Origin: Spirochaeta sp.
GTDB taxonomy: Bacteria > Spirochaetota > Spirochaetia > DSM-27196 > SLAA01
DNA length: 17,251 nt
Assembly (NCBI GenBank): GCA_020201015.1
Contig: JAIVHN010000191.1
Span: forward strand, 1 to 17,251
Direction of reading: 5' to 3'
Translations under genes and position numbers: made by a program
The notes under the pieces: model-generated
Told to the model about the DNA's origin: nothing
What the model saw: only the letters and a program-made list of their open reading frames with translations
Database searches by the model: none
In this document: positions 1 through 7,850 of the stretch, in pieces
Layout of the letters: the number at the start of each line of letters is the position of its first letter
Numbering within the stretch: the first letter of the stretch is position 1

Positions 1-1
1 C

Positions 2-649
2 GAGAAAGGCATCACCGCTTTCCAGATGGACATTAAGGTAGAGAATGTTAGTGCAGACATTATGAAAGTCGCGCTCGAGCAAGCCCGCCGTGGACGTCTG
101 CATATACTTGGAAAAATGAAAGAGGCGATTGCAGTGCCTCGAACGGACTTATCCGAGTATGCACCTCGAATCATCACCTTTAAAATCGATCCTGAAAAAA
201 TCGGCCTTATGATTGGTCCGGGTGGGAAGACGATCAAAAGCATTCAAGAAAAATACGATGTAAAAGTGAACATTAGTGACGATGGCTCCGTCACCATTTA
301 CTGTCGCGATAAAAAAGGTGCCGAAGAAGCCAAAAACAGCTTCACCCGACTACTGGAAGAACCAGAAGTAGGCAAGGTCTACGATGGTACGGTGCGACGT
401 ATAGTTGATTTTGGTGCCTTCATTGAGTTTCTTCCCGGAAAAGACGGGCTTTGTCACATTTCGAAAATGTCACCCAACCGGATTAATGCCGTATCCGATG
501 TCTTGGAATTGAACCAGGAAGTTACAGTGCGAATTATTGAAATTGACAAAATGGGTCGGGTGAACTTAAGTCTCATCTACGACGACGAGAATGCATCCGA
601 CTCCGGCCAAAGTCGAGACGGTGGAAACCAGGATAGACAACGGCGTTAA
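2..649 (+). CDS. pnp: Polyribonucleotide nucleotidyltransferase (PNPase), C-terminal part
   Basis: PNPase is the phosphorolytic 3'-5' exoribonuclease of mRNA decay and a frequent partner of the degradosome. The frame is open to the left edge, so only the C-terminal third or so is present. It opens with the conserved GITAFQMDIKV stretch near the end of the second RNase PH core domain. A KH domain follows at about bases 170-340, with the GPGGKTI loop, then an S1 RNA-binding domain at about 365-580 (GKVYDGTV, DFGAFIEFLPGKDGLCHIS, GRVNLSLI). The tail is short, polar and basic (ending QDRQRR). The catalytic acidic residues of the core lie outside the window. The stop codon is separated by a single base from the dut start, so the two genes are almost certainly co-transcribed. 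Identification is secure; the true start cannot be seen. Confidence 0.97.
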   Translation, partial: EKGITAFQMDIKVENVSADIMKVALEQARRGRLHILGKMKEAIAVPRTDLSEYAPRIITFKIDPEKIGLMIGPGGKTIKSIQEKYDVKVNISDDGSVTIYCRDKKGAEEAKNSFTRLLEEPEVGKVYDGTVRRIVDFGAFIEFLPGKDGLCHISKMSPNRINAVSDVLELNQEVTVRIIEIDKMGRVNLSLIYDDENASDSGQSRDGGNQDRQRR

Positions 650-650
650 C

Positions 651-1082
651 ATGAACCCGATCGTTGGCGTTCACGGAAGCCCGGAGCTACATCCTGTATA
701 CGCTACGGAAGGCGCCGCAGGTGCGGATTTATGTGCCGCACTTTCGACCCCCTTGGTGCTTGCGCCGGGGGGGCGAAGCCTGGTTCCAACCGGCATACGA
801 CTTTCAATTCCAAATGGGTACGAAGGGCAAGTTAGACCAAGATCTGGACTTGCGCTCAAGCATGGTGTAACGGTGCTGAATTCTCCTGGAACAATAGATT
901 CGGATTACCGCGGTGAGGTGGGCGTAATTCTTATTAACCACGGAAGTAATGAATACACTATTCACCCCGGCGATAGAATTGCGCAGTTGATCATAGCGCC
1001 AGTCGTTAAGGGGAACTTTATGGCCAGCGTCGTGACCGAAACAAGCCGTGGCAGTGGGGGCTTCGGCTCGACCGGCCGGTAA
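651..1082 (+). CDS. dut: dUTP diphosphatase (dUTPase)
   Basis: This trimeric dUTPase hydrolyses dUTP to dUMP and pyrophosphate, keeping uracil out of DNA and supplying dUMP for thymidylate synthesis. All five family motifs are present in order: motif 1 AGADLCA, motif 2 RPRSGLALKHGVTV, motif 3 with NSPGTIDSDYRGEVGV, motif 4 GDRIAQLII, and the C-terminal P-loop-like motif 5 RGSGGFGSTG. The length of 143 residues is normal for the family. I chose the ATG at 651, one base after the pnp stop. The frame stays open back to an ATG at 591, but that would add 20 non-conserved residues inside the pnp coding sequence. No strong ribosome site is visible, so translation may be coupled to pnp. A run of seven G occurs at 767-773. 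Confidence 0.97.
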   Translation: MNPIVGVHGSPELHPVYATEGAAGADLCAALSTPLVLAPGGRSLVPTGIRLSIPNGYEGQVRPRSGLALKHGVTVLNSPGTIDSDYRGEVGVILINHGSNEYTIHPGDRIAQLIIAPVVKGNFMASVVTETSRGSGGFGSTGR

Positions 1083-1091
1083 ACTAAGGCC

Positions 1092-2372
1092 ATGCCGCAT
1101 CGGCGTTATCGAATAGCTTATTTATATGTTACTCGTGAATTCCTTTTTTCCTTTCTTGTAGCTTTTCTCTTCTTCTTCGGTATTTTCTTTGTAAATCAGT
1201 TATTGCTTCTTGCTGAAGATATTCTCACACGCAACGTGCCGCCACTAGCAGTACTGCGTCTCATCCTCTACTCTTTACCTTCTATTGTAGCTTTATCGTT
1301 TCCTTTTGGCGCTCTTGTTGGCTCACTCATGGCAGTAGGACACCTCGTCGGCAGCAATGAAATACAAGCATTTCAGGCTTCAGGTCTTCCCACCGGTCGC
1401 ATATTTGCACCAATTGTGGCACTTGGGCTGGTGTTGTCGCTGGGCTCCTTCGTAATGAATGACTACTTGCTGCCGCTCGGCACCCTCAACTTCGGACGGC
1501 TTTATCGCGAACTGCTTTATGCCAACCCTGAGCTTGAACTTGAACCTTACTCAATTCGCCGTTACCAGGATAGCACCATAATCACCGGAAATGTGCGCGA
1601 GAATAGAATCGACGACCTACTTATTATTGAACGCGGTAGCGACGGTGAACGCATAATACTGTCCGGGCCAGCCACCATATCGGGAGACGCTGCGGGAGGA
1701 GGGGTTATCTCACTCGATTTGTCCCAAGTATTCACACACACGCGACGCAACGCCGACCGATACGAGTATCTTCAGGCTGAAGACATGCAGTACAATATTC
1801 TTTTGCGCGATATCACGGTGGCATTGCGAACTCCCGGCCCGCGGGAAATGAGTTCCTATGATGTCTTCGTAAAGATGCAAGACCAGAAGTCGGACTTACA
1901 TGCGCGCCGTGCATTTCAAGAAGAAGAGACCCGGCAACTGCGCAACATGTTGCAGCTTGAATATTTTGCAAAGAGTAATGCGTTAGCGCGCGGAGATATT
2001 GAGGCAGGGCAGGTTCATAATGAACTGGAAGCTCGCTTTCGGGAGCTTAAACGAGAGCAAGAGCGTGTCATTTTTGATCGAGAACTCCAGCTCTATAGCA
2101 TTGAATTTCATAAAAAGTTCTCCATACCGTTCGCCTGTTTATCATTTGTGGTTTTTGCGTTCCCTGTCGCTTTAAGGACTGGTCGTAAGGGAAGGGCCGT
2201 TGGGTTCGGCCTGGGACTTTTGGTGTCTGTTGCCTATTGGGCTATGATACTTGCTGGTCAGACCCTGGGTATGGAACGTCCAGAGATTTCTCCGTTCTTG
2301 GCAATGTGGTTTCCGAATCTTCTTCTACTCCTACTTGGATTAGCGCTGCATGTTCGCTGGGTACGAAGATAA
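1092..2372 (+). CDS. YjgP/YjgQ-family permease (LptF/LptG-like), first of a pair
   Basis: This looks like an inner-membrane subunit of an Lpt-type ABC transporter, the family that lifts lipopolysaccharide (or another glycolipid) out of the inner membrane with the LptB ATPase. The topology is typical: three N-terminal membrane segments (about residues 14-40, 55-80, 101-125), a periplasmic beta-rich domain (about 135-255), and three C-terminal segments (about 342-422). The conserved GSNEIQAFQASG stretch, an expected coupling region, follows the second segment. At 426 residues it is longer than E. coli LptF or LptG (about 360). The excess is a charged, helical, probably coiled-coil insertion at about residues 258-335 before the fourth membrane segment. 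It follows dut by 9 nt and precedes the second permease by 6 nt. Family assignment is firm; whether it is LptF or LptG is not decided. Confidence 0.9.
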   Translation: MPHRRYRIAYLYVTREFLFSFLVAFLFFFGIFFVNQLLLLAEDILTRNVPPLAVLRLILYSLPSIVALSFPFGALVGSLMAVGHLVGSNEIQAFQASGLPTGRIFAPIVALGLVLSLGSFVMNDYLLPLGTLNFGRLYRELLYANPELELEPYSIRRYQDSTIITGNVRENRIDDLLIIERGSDGERIILSGPATISGDAAGGGVISLDLSQVFTHTRRNADRYEYLQAEDMQYNILLRDITVALRTPGPREMSSYDVFVKMQDQKSDLHARRAFQEEETRQLRNMLQLEYFAKSNALARGDIEAGQVHNELEARFRELKREQERVIFDRELQLYSIEFHKKFSIPFACLSFVVFAFPVALRTGRKGRAVGFGLGLLVSVAYWAMILAGQTLGMERPEISPFLAMWFPNLLLLLLGLALHVRWVRR

Positions 2373-2378
2373 AAGCCT

Positions 2379-3470
2379 ATGATACGTAAACTTGATCGTA
2401 TGCTGCTTGGAACGTTTATTCCGGTTTTCTTAGTGGGACTGAGTTTCTTTGTTCTTATTATCCAGCTCATTGATATTTTTGCAGAAATTGTTCGCTATAT
2501 GAATCTTGAAGTATCTATTGCTGTAATTGTTCAAGCTCAATTACTTTTTCTACCCAAAGCAATAAGCTACTCACTACCGGTTGCGATACTATTTGCAGTT
2601 TCATTTACGCTGGGCAACCTTTACAGCAACAACGAACTAATCGCGGTGTATGGCGCGGGAGTTCCGTTACAGCGCTTTGTCGTACCATTCCTTGCTGCCG
2701 GGATCATGCTCAGCCTTGCTGGGTTCATCTTTGAGGAACAAGTCGTTGTACACAGCTATAGGGACAGAAATACACTTGATCGTGAACTGCTTAATATAGG
2801 AAGAGATCAAGGCACTCCTAATGTGACTGTGTTGGCCGACGAAGGTAAAGTAGTGTACAATGCAGACTACTACACACACGAGAGTTTATCTCTACACGGT
2901 GTTACCGTGATTGAGCGTGGACCTGATGCCGGTTTCCGAATGCGTATCCATGCATCCCGAGCCGAGTGGAGGGGAAATGCGTGGGAATTTCTCAACGCGG
3001 AGCTGTATAGAATGAACGACACCAAGCTTTCTGAAACCGCACTGGTTCGGGAAAAACACGACAGGCTCCGCTTGGATCATTTGGACGCCGAACCAGAACT
3101 CTTTGGGAGCCTGACGCGCAGCATAGATGAAATGCAGCTCAATGAGGCCCGCGATTGGGTCACCCGCTTACAAGCAGCCGGTTTACCCCACCGCAGAGTG
3201 TTAACCGAATACTATTCGCGAATTTCGTTTGCGTTCACGCCTTTTATCGTCGCCATGCTCGCAGCCGCCGTCGGCAGTAGATTTCGCAAAAATGTGTTAC
3301 TCCTCAGTCTGCTTGTATCGTTGTCGTTGGCGGTTGGATACTACGTCTTAGGCATGGTGCTTAGTTTGATGTCGGCGGCAGGACATATTCAACCGCTTGC
3401 CGCGGCTTGGCTTCCCCTGGCTTTATTTGCTGCATTAGGTGCCGCATTATTTCGGCTTGCCCGGAGCTAA
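2379..3470 (+). CDS. YjgP/YjgQ-family permease (LptF/LptG-like), second of a pair
   Basis: This is the likely partner of the preceding permease in a heterodimeric Lpt-type exporter. The 363 residues match the usual family length. It has three N-terminal hydrophobic segments (about residues 12-38, 57-80, 100-122), a periplasmic domain (about 125-265) and three C-terminal segments (about 275-360). It keeps the family signature region SNNELIAVYGAGVPLQRF, equivalent to SNEIQAFQASG in its neighbour, and lacks that neighbour's coiled-coil insertion. The ATG at 2379 lies 6 nt after the previous stop with only a weak ribosome site, so translational coupling is likely; an in-frame ATG at 2400 is a less likely alternative. 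No lptB ATPase gene is visible in the window, and the cargo cannot be read from the sequence. Confidence 0.9.
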   Translation: MIRKLDRMLLGTFIPVFLVGLSFFVLIIQLIDIFAEIVRYMNLEVSIAVIVQAQLLFLPKAISYSLPVAILFAVSFTLGNLYSNNELIAVYGAGVPLQRFVVPFLAAGIMLSLAGFIFEEQVVVHSYRDRNTLDRELLNIGRDQGTPNVTVLADEGKVVYNADYYTHESLSLHGVTVIERGPDAGFRMRIHASRAEWRGNAWEFLNAELYRMNDTKLSETALVREKHDRLRLDHLDAEPELFGSLTRSIDEMQLNEARDWVTRLQAAGLPHRRVLTEYYSRISFAFTPFIVAMLAAAVGSRFRKNVLLLSLLVSLSLAVGYYVLGMVLSLMSAAGHIQPLAAAWLPLALFAALGAALFRLARS

Positions 3471-3549
3471 AGCACAAACTCAAATCGAAACCCTACATAA
3501 CGATGAGTGGGAACGGCCGGTACATTGATTTCAACTGGAGCATCATATA

Positions 3550-4752
3550 ATGAGTAACGACAGCACGCGCACTCCACTTTTTAGTATTACGTCCAGAGAA
3601 GCTCACGGGGCCGCTCGTACCGGAGTGCTAAAGCTGCCCCATGGCCCGGTTGCAACGCCTGTATTCATGCCTGTCGGAACCGGAGCAACCGTCAAGGCGG
3701 TTACTCAGGACGAGGTAGCCGATATGGGTTTCCGCATGATCCTTGCAAACACATACCATCTTTATCTACGCCCAGGTGTCGATGTTGTTTCTCAGTTTGG
3801 GGGACTGCACCGCTTCAGCAACTGGCCTCATAATATCCTCACGGATTCCGGCGGCTTTCAGGTATTCTCGCTCGCGGCGCACCGAAAGATAAGCGAAGAA
3901 GGTGTACAATTCCGCAGCCATATAGACGGCTCTACGCATGACTTTACTCCGGAATCGGTGGTGGATCTGCAGGCCGCTTATGGCAGTGATATCCAAATGG
4001 CTTTGGATATCTGCACCCCTTATGGTATCGATCACGCGGCAGCGCTTAGTGCCTGTGACCGGACGGCCCGATGGGCACAACGTGCACGTACTCACCGAGA
4101 AGAGCTTACTCATGCAAAGGAGAGCTTTGCATCGTACCGCGGGGAGTTGTTCCCTATTGTTCAGGGTAACTTTTTCCAGGATCTTCGCCGTCGAAGCGTC
4201 GAGCAACTGCTGGAGCTTGAACCGCGAGGAATTGCAATCGGAGGGCTCTCGGTAGGTGAGCCCTACCCAATATTTGCCGATATGTTGGCCTACACAGCCG
4301 AGATGATTCCGGCCGAACTTCCACGATATGTTATGGGAATCGGTACGCCGGAGTACATTGTCGCAGCAGTAGAGCAGGGCATAGACATGTTTGACTGCGT
4401 GTTTCCAACACGTGCCGGAAGAAATGGTAGTGTTTTTACTGCACATGGTCGGATTGCTCTTAAAAATGCGCGTTATCGCTACGACGAAGAGCCTATAGAT
4501 CTAAACTGTGACTGCTTCACCTGCCGTCGCTATTCCCGGGCCTACTTACGACACCTGTTTATCGCAAAAGAGATGCTTGGTCCGATGCTTGCAACTCGTC
4601 ACAATCTTCGCTTTCTTGGCAAGCTACTGGAGGATATTCGCACTGCAATTCGTTCAGATGCTTTTCCTGCCCTTGCCTCAGCGGTACGTGAGGCCTATCC
4701 GCCACAGTTGAACGTGAACAACAACGCCGAGGATACCGAGATTATAATGTGA
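3550..4752 (+). CDS. tgt: Queuine tRNA-ribosyltransferase (tRNA-guanine transglycosylase)
   Basis: Tgt exchanges the wobble guanine of GUN-anticodon tRNAs (Asp, Asn, His, Tyr) for preQ1, a committed step of queuosine synthesis. The TIM-barrel signatures are present: GTGATVKAVT, ILANTYHLYLRPG, LTDSGGFQVFSL with active-site Asp99, and FDCVFPTRAGRNG with the nucleophile Asp282. The zinc site is intact (Cys320, Cys322, Cys325 and His351). Length (400 residues) is slightly above the usual 370-390, with extra residues at the polar C-terminus. The ATG at 3550 has a GGAG ribosome site at 3537-3540, 9 nt upstream. The 79-nt gap before it is the largest in this plus-strand run, and I found no convincing promoter there. 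Its end overlaps the murJ start by four bases. Confidence 0.97.
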   Translation: MSNDSTRTPLFSITSREAHGAARTGVLKLPHGPVATPVFMPVGTGATVKAVTQDEVADMGFRMILANTYHLYLRPGVDVVSQFGGLHRFSNWPHNILTDSGGFQVFSLAAHRKISEEGVQFRSHIDGSTHDFTPESVVDLQAAYGSDIQMALDICTPYGIDHAAALSACDRTARWAQRARTHREELTHAKESFASYRGELFPIVQGNFFQDLRRRSVEQLLELEPRGIAIGGLSVGEPYPIFADMLAYTAEMIPAELPRYVMGIGTPEYIVAAVEQGIDMFDCVFPTRAGRNGSVFTAHGRIALKNARYRYDEEPIDLNCDCFTCRRYSRAYLRHLFIAKEMLGPMLATRHNLRFLGKLLEDIRTAIRSDAFPALASAVREAYPPQLNVNNNAEDTEIIM

Positions 4753-6323
4753 GTAGCGACGAAGTACAGGAACCAGGAATCGAAAAAAGCACTCTCTCAA
4801 CAGTAATCGTGATGGTATCCACCATGGCTTCCCGGCTGTTAGGTTTTATTCGCATTGCGGTGATTGGTGCCATTTTCGGAGGTTCAGGGCAAGCTGATGT
4901 CCTCAACCTGGTGTTTAATATTCCTAACAACTTAAGAAAACTTCTCGCCGAGGGGGCGCTATCATCGGCCTTTATTCCTGTCCTCTCTTCTCAGATTGTA
5001 CTTGATCCGACCGGTACCGGTGCACAACGGGTCGTGCGTAACCTCATTGCCTTTCAGTTCTTAATACTTGTACCACTCCTCACACTTTCAATCATATTTG
5101 CTGGGCCAATTACCGGCTTTATTTTAGATTTCCCTGAGCCTGAACGTCGTATGCTGGCGGCAGAACTATTTCGATATCTCATTGGCTATGTGCTTCTTAT
5201 CAGTGTCGGAGCTGTAGTTATGGGTACCCTCAATAGTCACAATCGGTTTTTCATCCCGGCAGTTACCCCAATCTTTTTCTCAATAGCAGTAGTCGGCAGC
5301 GTTCTTCTGCTCCACAGCCGTCTTGGCGTTTTCTCCATGGCTGTTGGGGTGTTGATAGGTGGCGTTGGACAGCTCACGTTTCAGTATCCTTTATTTCGTC
5401 GGCTTGGATATAGGCTTCGACCTGGGTTTGATTTCCGTAATGAAGCATTTATTCGCATTCTTAAGCAGTGGCTGCCGGTTGTAGCGGCTGCTTCAATCTT
5501 TGCAGTTAACCAGCAGGTCTCCTTGTTTTTTGCCAGTGGTTTAGAGGACGGCAGCGGTTCTGCCATGACAAACGCCTTAGTGTTCTGGCAGTTACCCTTT
5601 GGAATTTTCAGCGCTTCTATCACGACAGTGCTTTTTCCACGCATGAGTCGCCAAGCTGCCGCACAAGACGCGGAAGGGCTCAAACGCACGCTTGAGTATG
5701 GGGTGCGCTACTTATTGACCTTGCTGATACCATCGGCTATATGTCTAGCTCTTTTCGGCCGCGAACTCATTGCGGTGGCCCTGCAAAGAGGTGCCTTTGA
5801 AGTAGCACATACGCTACTGGCAAGCCAGGTCCTAAGGGGCTACTCATTTGGATTATTCAGTGTCGGTCTATTCACGTTCTGTCAGCGCTTTTTTTATGCC
5901 TCCAACGACTTCAAAACGCCAGTACGAATCGCCCTCATTACATTTGTCGTTGATGTAACACTTTCTCTGATCCTTAAAGAAACAGCGCTGCGGGTTGTGG
6001 GACTCTCGGTAGCAAACTCTGTTGCCTTTACTGTTGGCGCTCTTTCCTTGATATATATTGCCCGCAGACGGCTTGGTGGACTCCATCTTCGTGATGTAGC
6101 CCGTACGGTCGGCAAAATATTCATAGCATCGGTACCCTTGGTGCTTTTTATTCGTGGGTACTTGCTCTATACGGGAGAGTGGTGGGTCGCGGGCAGCAGT
6201 ATAGTGAACTTTATCCGAATTGGTGGTCTCGGGTTTGGCTCAGTTGCAATCGTACTACTCATGTACTATCTTCTCCGGGTAGAGTTGATCATCAACCTCA
6301 TACGCAAAGGACAACCGTTATGA
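4749..6323 (+). CDS. murJ: Lipid II flippase MurJ (MviN family)
   Basis: MurJ is a multipass inner-membrane protein of the MOP superfamily that flips lipid II to the periplasm for peptidoglycan synthesis. The 524 residues carry about 14 hydrophobic segments. The N-terminal region is diagnostic (SRLLGFIR, ADVLNLVFNIPNNLRKLLAEGA, LSSAFIPVL), and the later PRMSRQAA and FYASNDFKTPVRIA stretches also match. The GTG start at 4749 overlaps the tgt stop in a GTGA arrangement; the first in-frame ATG would cut into the conserved N-terminus. Ribosome-site evidence at the GTG is weak, which fits translational coupling to tgt. The usual Asp after the first conserved Arg appears replaced (GFIRIAVIGAIFG), a small departure from textbook MurJ. 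The stop overlaps the next gene in ATGA. Confidence 0.96.
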   Translation: MSSDEVQEPGIEKSTLSTVIVMVSTMASRLLGFIRIAVIGAIFGGSGQADVLNLVFNIPNNLRKLLAEGALSSAFIPVLSSQIVLDPTGTGAQRVVRNLIAFQFLILVPLLTLSIIFAGPITGFILDFPEPERRMLAAELFRYLIGYVLLISVGAVVMGTLNSHNRFFIPAVTPIFFSIAVVGSVLLLHSRLGVFSMAVGVLIGGVGQLTFQYPLFRRLGYRLRPGFDFRNEAFIRILKQWLPVVAAASIFAVNQQVSLFFASGLEDGSGSAMTNALVFWQLPFGIFSASITTVLFPRMSRQAAAQDAEGLKRTLEYGVRYLLTLLIPSAICLALFGRELIAVALQRGAFEVAHTLLASQVLRGYSFGLFSVGLFTFCQRFFYASNDFKTPVRIALITFVVDVTLSLILKETALRVVGLSVANSVAFTVGALSLIYIARRRLGGLHLRDVARTVGKIFIASVPLVLFIRGYLLYTGEWWVAGSSIVNFIRIGGLGFGSVAIVLLMYYLLRVELIINLIRKGQPL

Positions 6324-7828
6324 CCCCAGGAATCGGACCGCACACGTACCTAAATAAAAGCGCTGATAGAGGGACTCGCAATAAGCCTAACTACCAATTA
6401 GTCATTGGTATACGGCACCGCATCCTCGGTATACTTTTTTTAATATTTTTGCTCTTTGGAGCATCGGGCCACACTCTCGCAGCAGAAGAGGCCGAAAACG
6501 CCAAGGACACCGATGTCACTCAGCAAACAGAGGAGGCAGAAGACGCAGAAGACGCAGAAGAGGTTCGCAGCCTGCTTGACGAACGCAGAGAGATGCTTGA
6601 GTTTGGCATTGATAGTGAAATAATTCAACTTCTGCCGACCTTAGAAGAACAGCGCGAGGATCGCCTTTATGACGAGATAGCAGAGGTTTACGGCTTTTCA
6701 CTCAATACTGAGTTGCGAACTAAGGTGCTGAGTTTCTTCCGTACCATGGAGCACGATGCCCTTCAGGATGAAGTAGTGGGTTTATTAGATAATTTTCGTG
6801 AGGAACCACGAGATCTGATACTGGAGGCCTTGCGGTATACTGAGTCCGTTATGCAAGATCCCCCGGACCGAGTCTTTGCAGCCTTGGACGAGATAGCGCG
6901 GTCGAACCTGCCGAGATTAGCCCCAACTGCAATTCGGGTGACTGGAGCCATTGGTGCTGACCCCGAGGTTCGCTTGTTGCTTGCGCTTCTGAAAGATGAT
7001 CTCTCCAATAGCGAAGTCCGTAGTGCGGTTGTACTTGCCTTAGGAGAGTTAGGGCATACCGACGCTGTTGAACCGCTCATGGAAATCTTAGATGACACCT
7101 CAGAGTCGGAGACTTTGAGACATTACGCAGCAGATTCGTTGGGGAAAATTGGTGATTCACGCGCGCTACCCGCAATTCGTACAGCTCTTAGCGAGGGAGC
7201 AATAATGCGGGCATACTCGGTACACGCTCTTTCCAACTTTCCTTCTGAGGATAATGTACAACGCTTGCTTACAGCAGCATTGCGGGACTCGAACGAACAG
7301 GTTCGCACCTTTGCCTTGCGGGGTCTTGCCAATGCTGGCGCGGAAGGTGCCTTTAACGCGGTACGCTATCGCGCCGAGCGAGACCCGGAGCACCGCGTCC
7401 GCATTGAAGCATATAAAACATTGGCAAGTTATGGATCAGAAGAGGCTTTTGATTTCTTGCGAGAACGGTATGAAGACAAACGACTGGGATTTGAGTTGCG
7501 ATCGGTTGCCTTGTCGCAACTTGTAGAGCACGACCTGCCCGGTACGATTGAAAGCATTCAGAAGGTGATTGCGGCCGAGTGGGAAGAACGTAATTCCCGT
7601 ATTTTGGACCACACCGCCCGCAGCCTGTCGACATTGGAAACTGCCCAGCTCAACGAGCTTTATGTGTCGTTTCTTGACCATCCAGACATCACAATGCAGT
7701 TATACGGAATTCGCGCAGTCGGTAGAAATAGCATAACCTCGCAACGCGAACGCCTCGAGACAATTGCCGAGGAAGCAACCAACCAGGCCTTGCGACGAAC
7801 CGCCCGCGCTGCACTTGACTCCATGTGA
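6320..7828 (+). CDS. Secreted or membrane-anchored HEAT-repeat protein
   Basis: This is a 502-residue protein of unknown specific role. The ATG at 6320 overlaps the murJ stop (ATGA) and has AAAGGA at 6305-6310, 9 nt upstream. The frame is open further upstream inside murJ, but that extension looks non-coding. After an unusually long polar N-terminus of about 33 residues comes a hydrophobic segment (ILGILFLIFLLFGASG) ending at a plausible signal-peptidase site (HTLA/AEE). There is no lipobox Cys. A very acidic Glu/Ala/Asp tract follows. From about residue 230 onward there are several HEAT/PBS-lyase-type repeats, for example VRSAVVLALGELG, LRHYAADSLGKIG, VRTFALRGLANAG and VRIEAYKTLASYG. Such repeats form protein-binding solenoids. 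Coupling to murJ suggests an envelope role, perhaps as a scaffold, but this is inference. Confidence 0.85.
   Translation: MTPGIGPHTYLNKSADRGTRNKPNYQLVIGIRHRILGILFLIFLLFGASGHTLAAEEAENAKDTDVTQQTEEAEDAEDAEEVRSLLDERREMLEFGIDSEIIQLLPTLEEQREDRLYDEIAEVYGFSLNTELRTKVLSFFRTMEHDALQDEVVGLLDNFREEPRDLILEALRYTESVMQDPPDRVFAALDEIARSNLPRLAPTAIRVTGAIGADPEVRLLLALLKDDLSNSEVRSAVVLALGELGHTDAVEPLMEILDDTSESETLRHYAADSLGKIGDSRALPAIRTALSEGAIMRAYSVHALSNFPSEDNVQRLLTAALRDSNEQVRTFALRGLANAGAEGAFNAVRYRAERDPEHRVRIEAYKTLASYGSEEAFDFLRERYEDKRLGFELRSVALSQLVEHDLPGTIESIQKVIAAEWEERNSRILDHTARSLSTLETAQLNELYVSFLDHPDITMQLYGIRAVGRNSITSQRERLETIAEEATNQALRRTARAALDSM
6536..6562 (+). repeat. Three 9-bp tandem units in the HEAT gene
   Basis: The unit GCAGAAGAC occurs twice and then once with the last base changed to G. 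It encodes Ala-Glu-Asp/Glu within the acidic linker just after the signal segment of the HEAT-repeat protein. A further copy of GCAGAAGAG lies upstream at 6482-6490. The in-frame 9-bp unit means copy-number change would only lengthen or shorten the linker. Confidence 0.8.
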
Positions 7829-7850
7829 ACTCAAGTTAGACTCGTTGCTT

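Noticed and set aside
591..650. Upstream ATG extension of dut
   Set aside because: It overlaps the end of pnp and adds residues outside the dUTPase family start; the ATG at 651 begins just before motif 1 at the expected distance.
3525..3551. TTGATT and TATAAT in front of tgt as a promoter
   Set aside because: The spacing is only 15 bp and the TATAAT overlaps the ATG, so transcription would start inside the gene.
3766..4446. 226-codon open frame antisense to tgt
   Set aside because: It lies entirely within the well-supported tgt gene, and its product is Cys- and His-scattered with no domain pattern, so it is a shadow of tgt codon use.
6179..6319. Upstream GTG extension of the HEAT gene inside murJ
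   Set aside because: The added 47 residues are out-of-frame murJ sequence, while the ATG at 6320 has a good ribosome site and ATGA overlap.
7829..7850. Bidirectional terminator between the HEAT gene and greA
   Set aside because: The 22-nt gap shows no hairpin with a T run; any terminator must lie within the coding ends or be factor-dependent.
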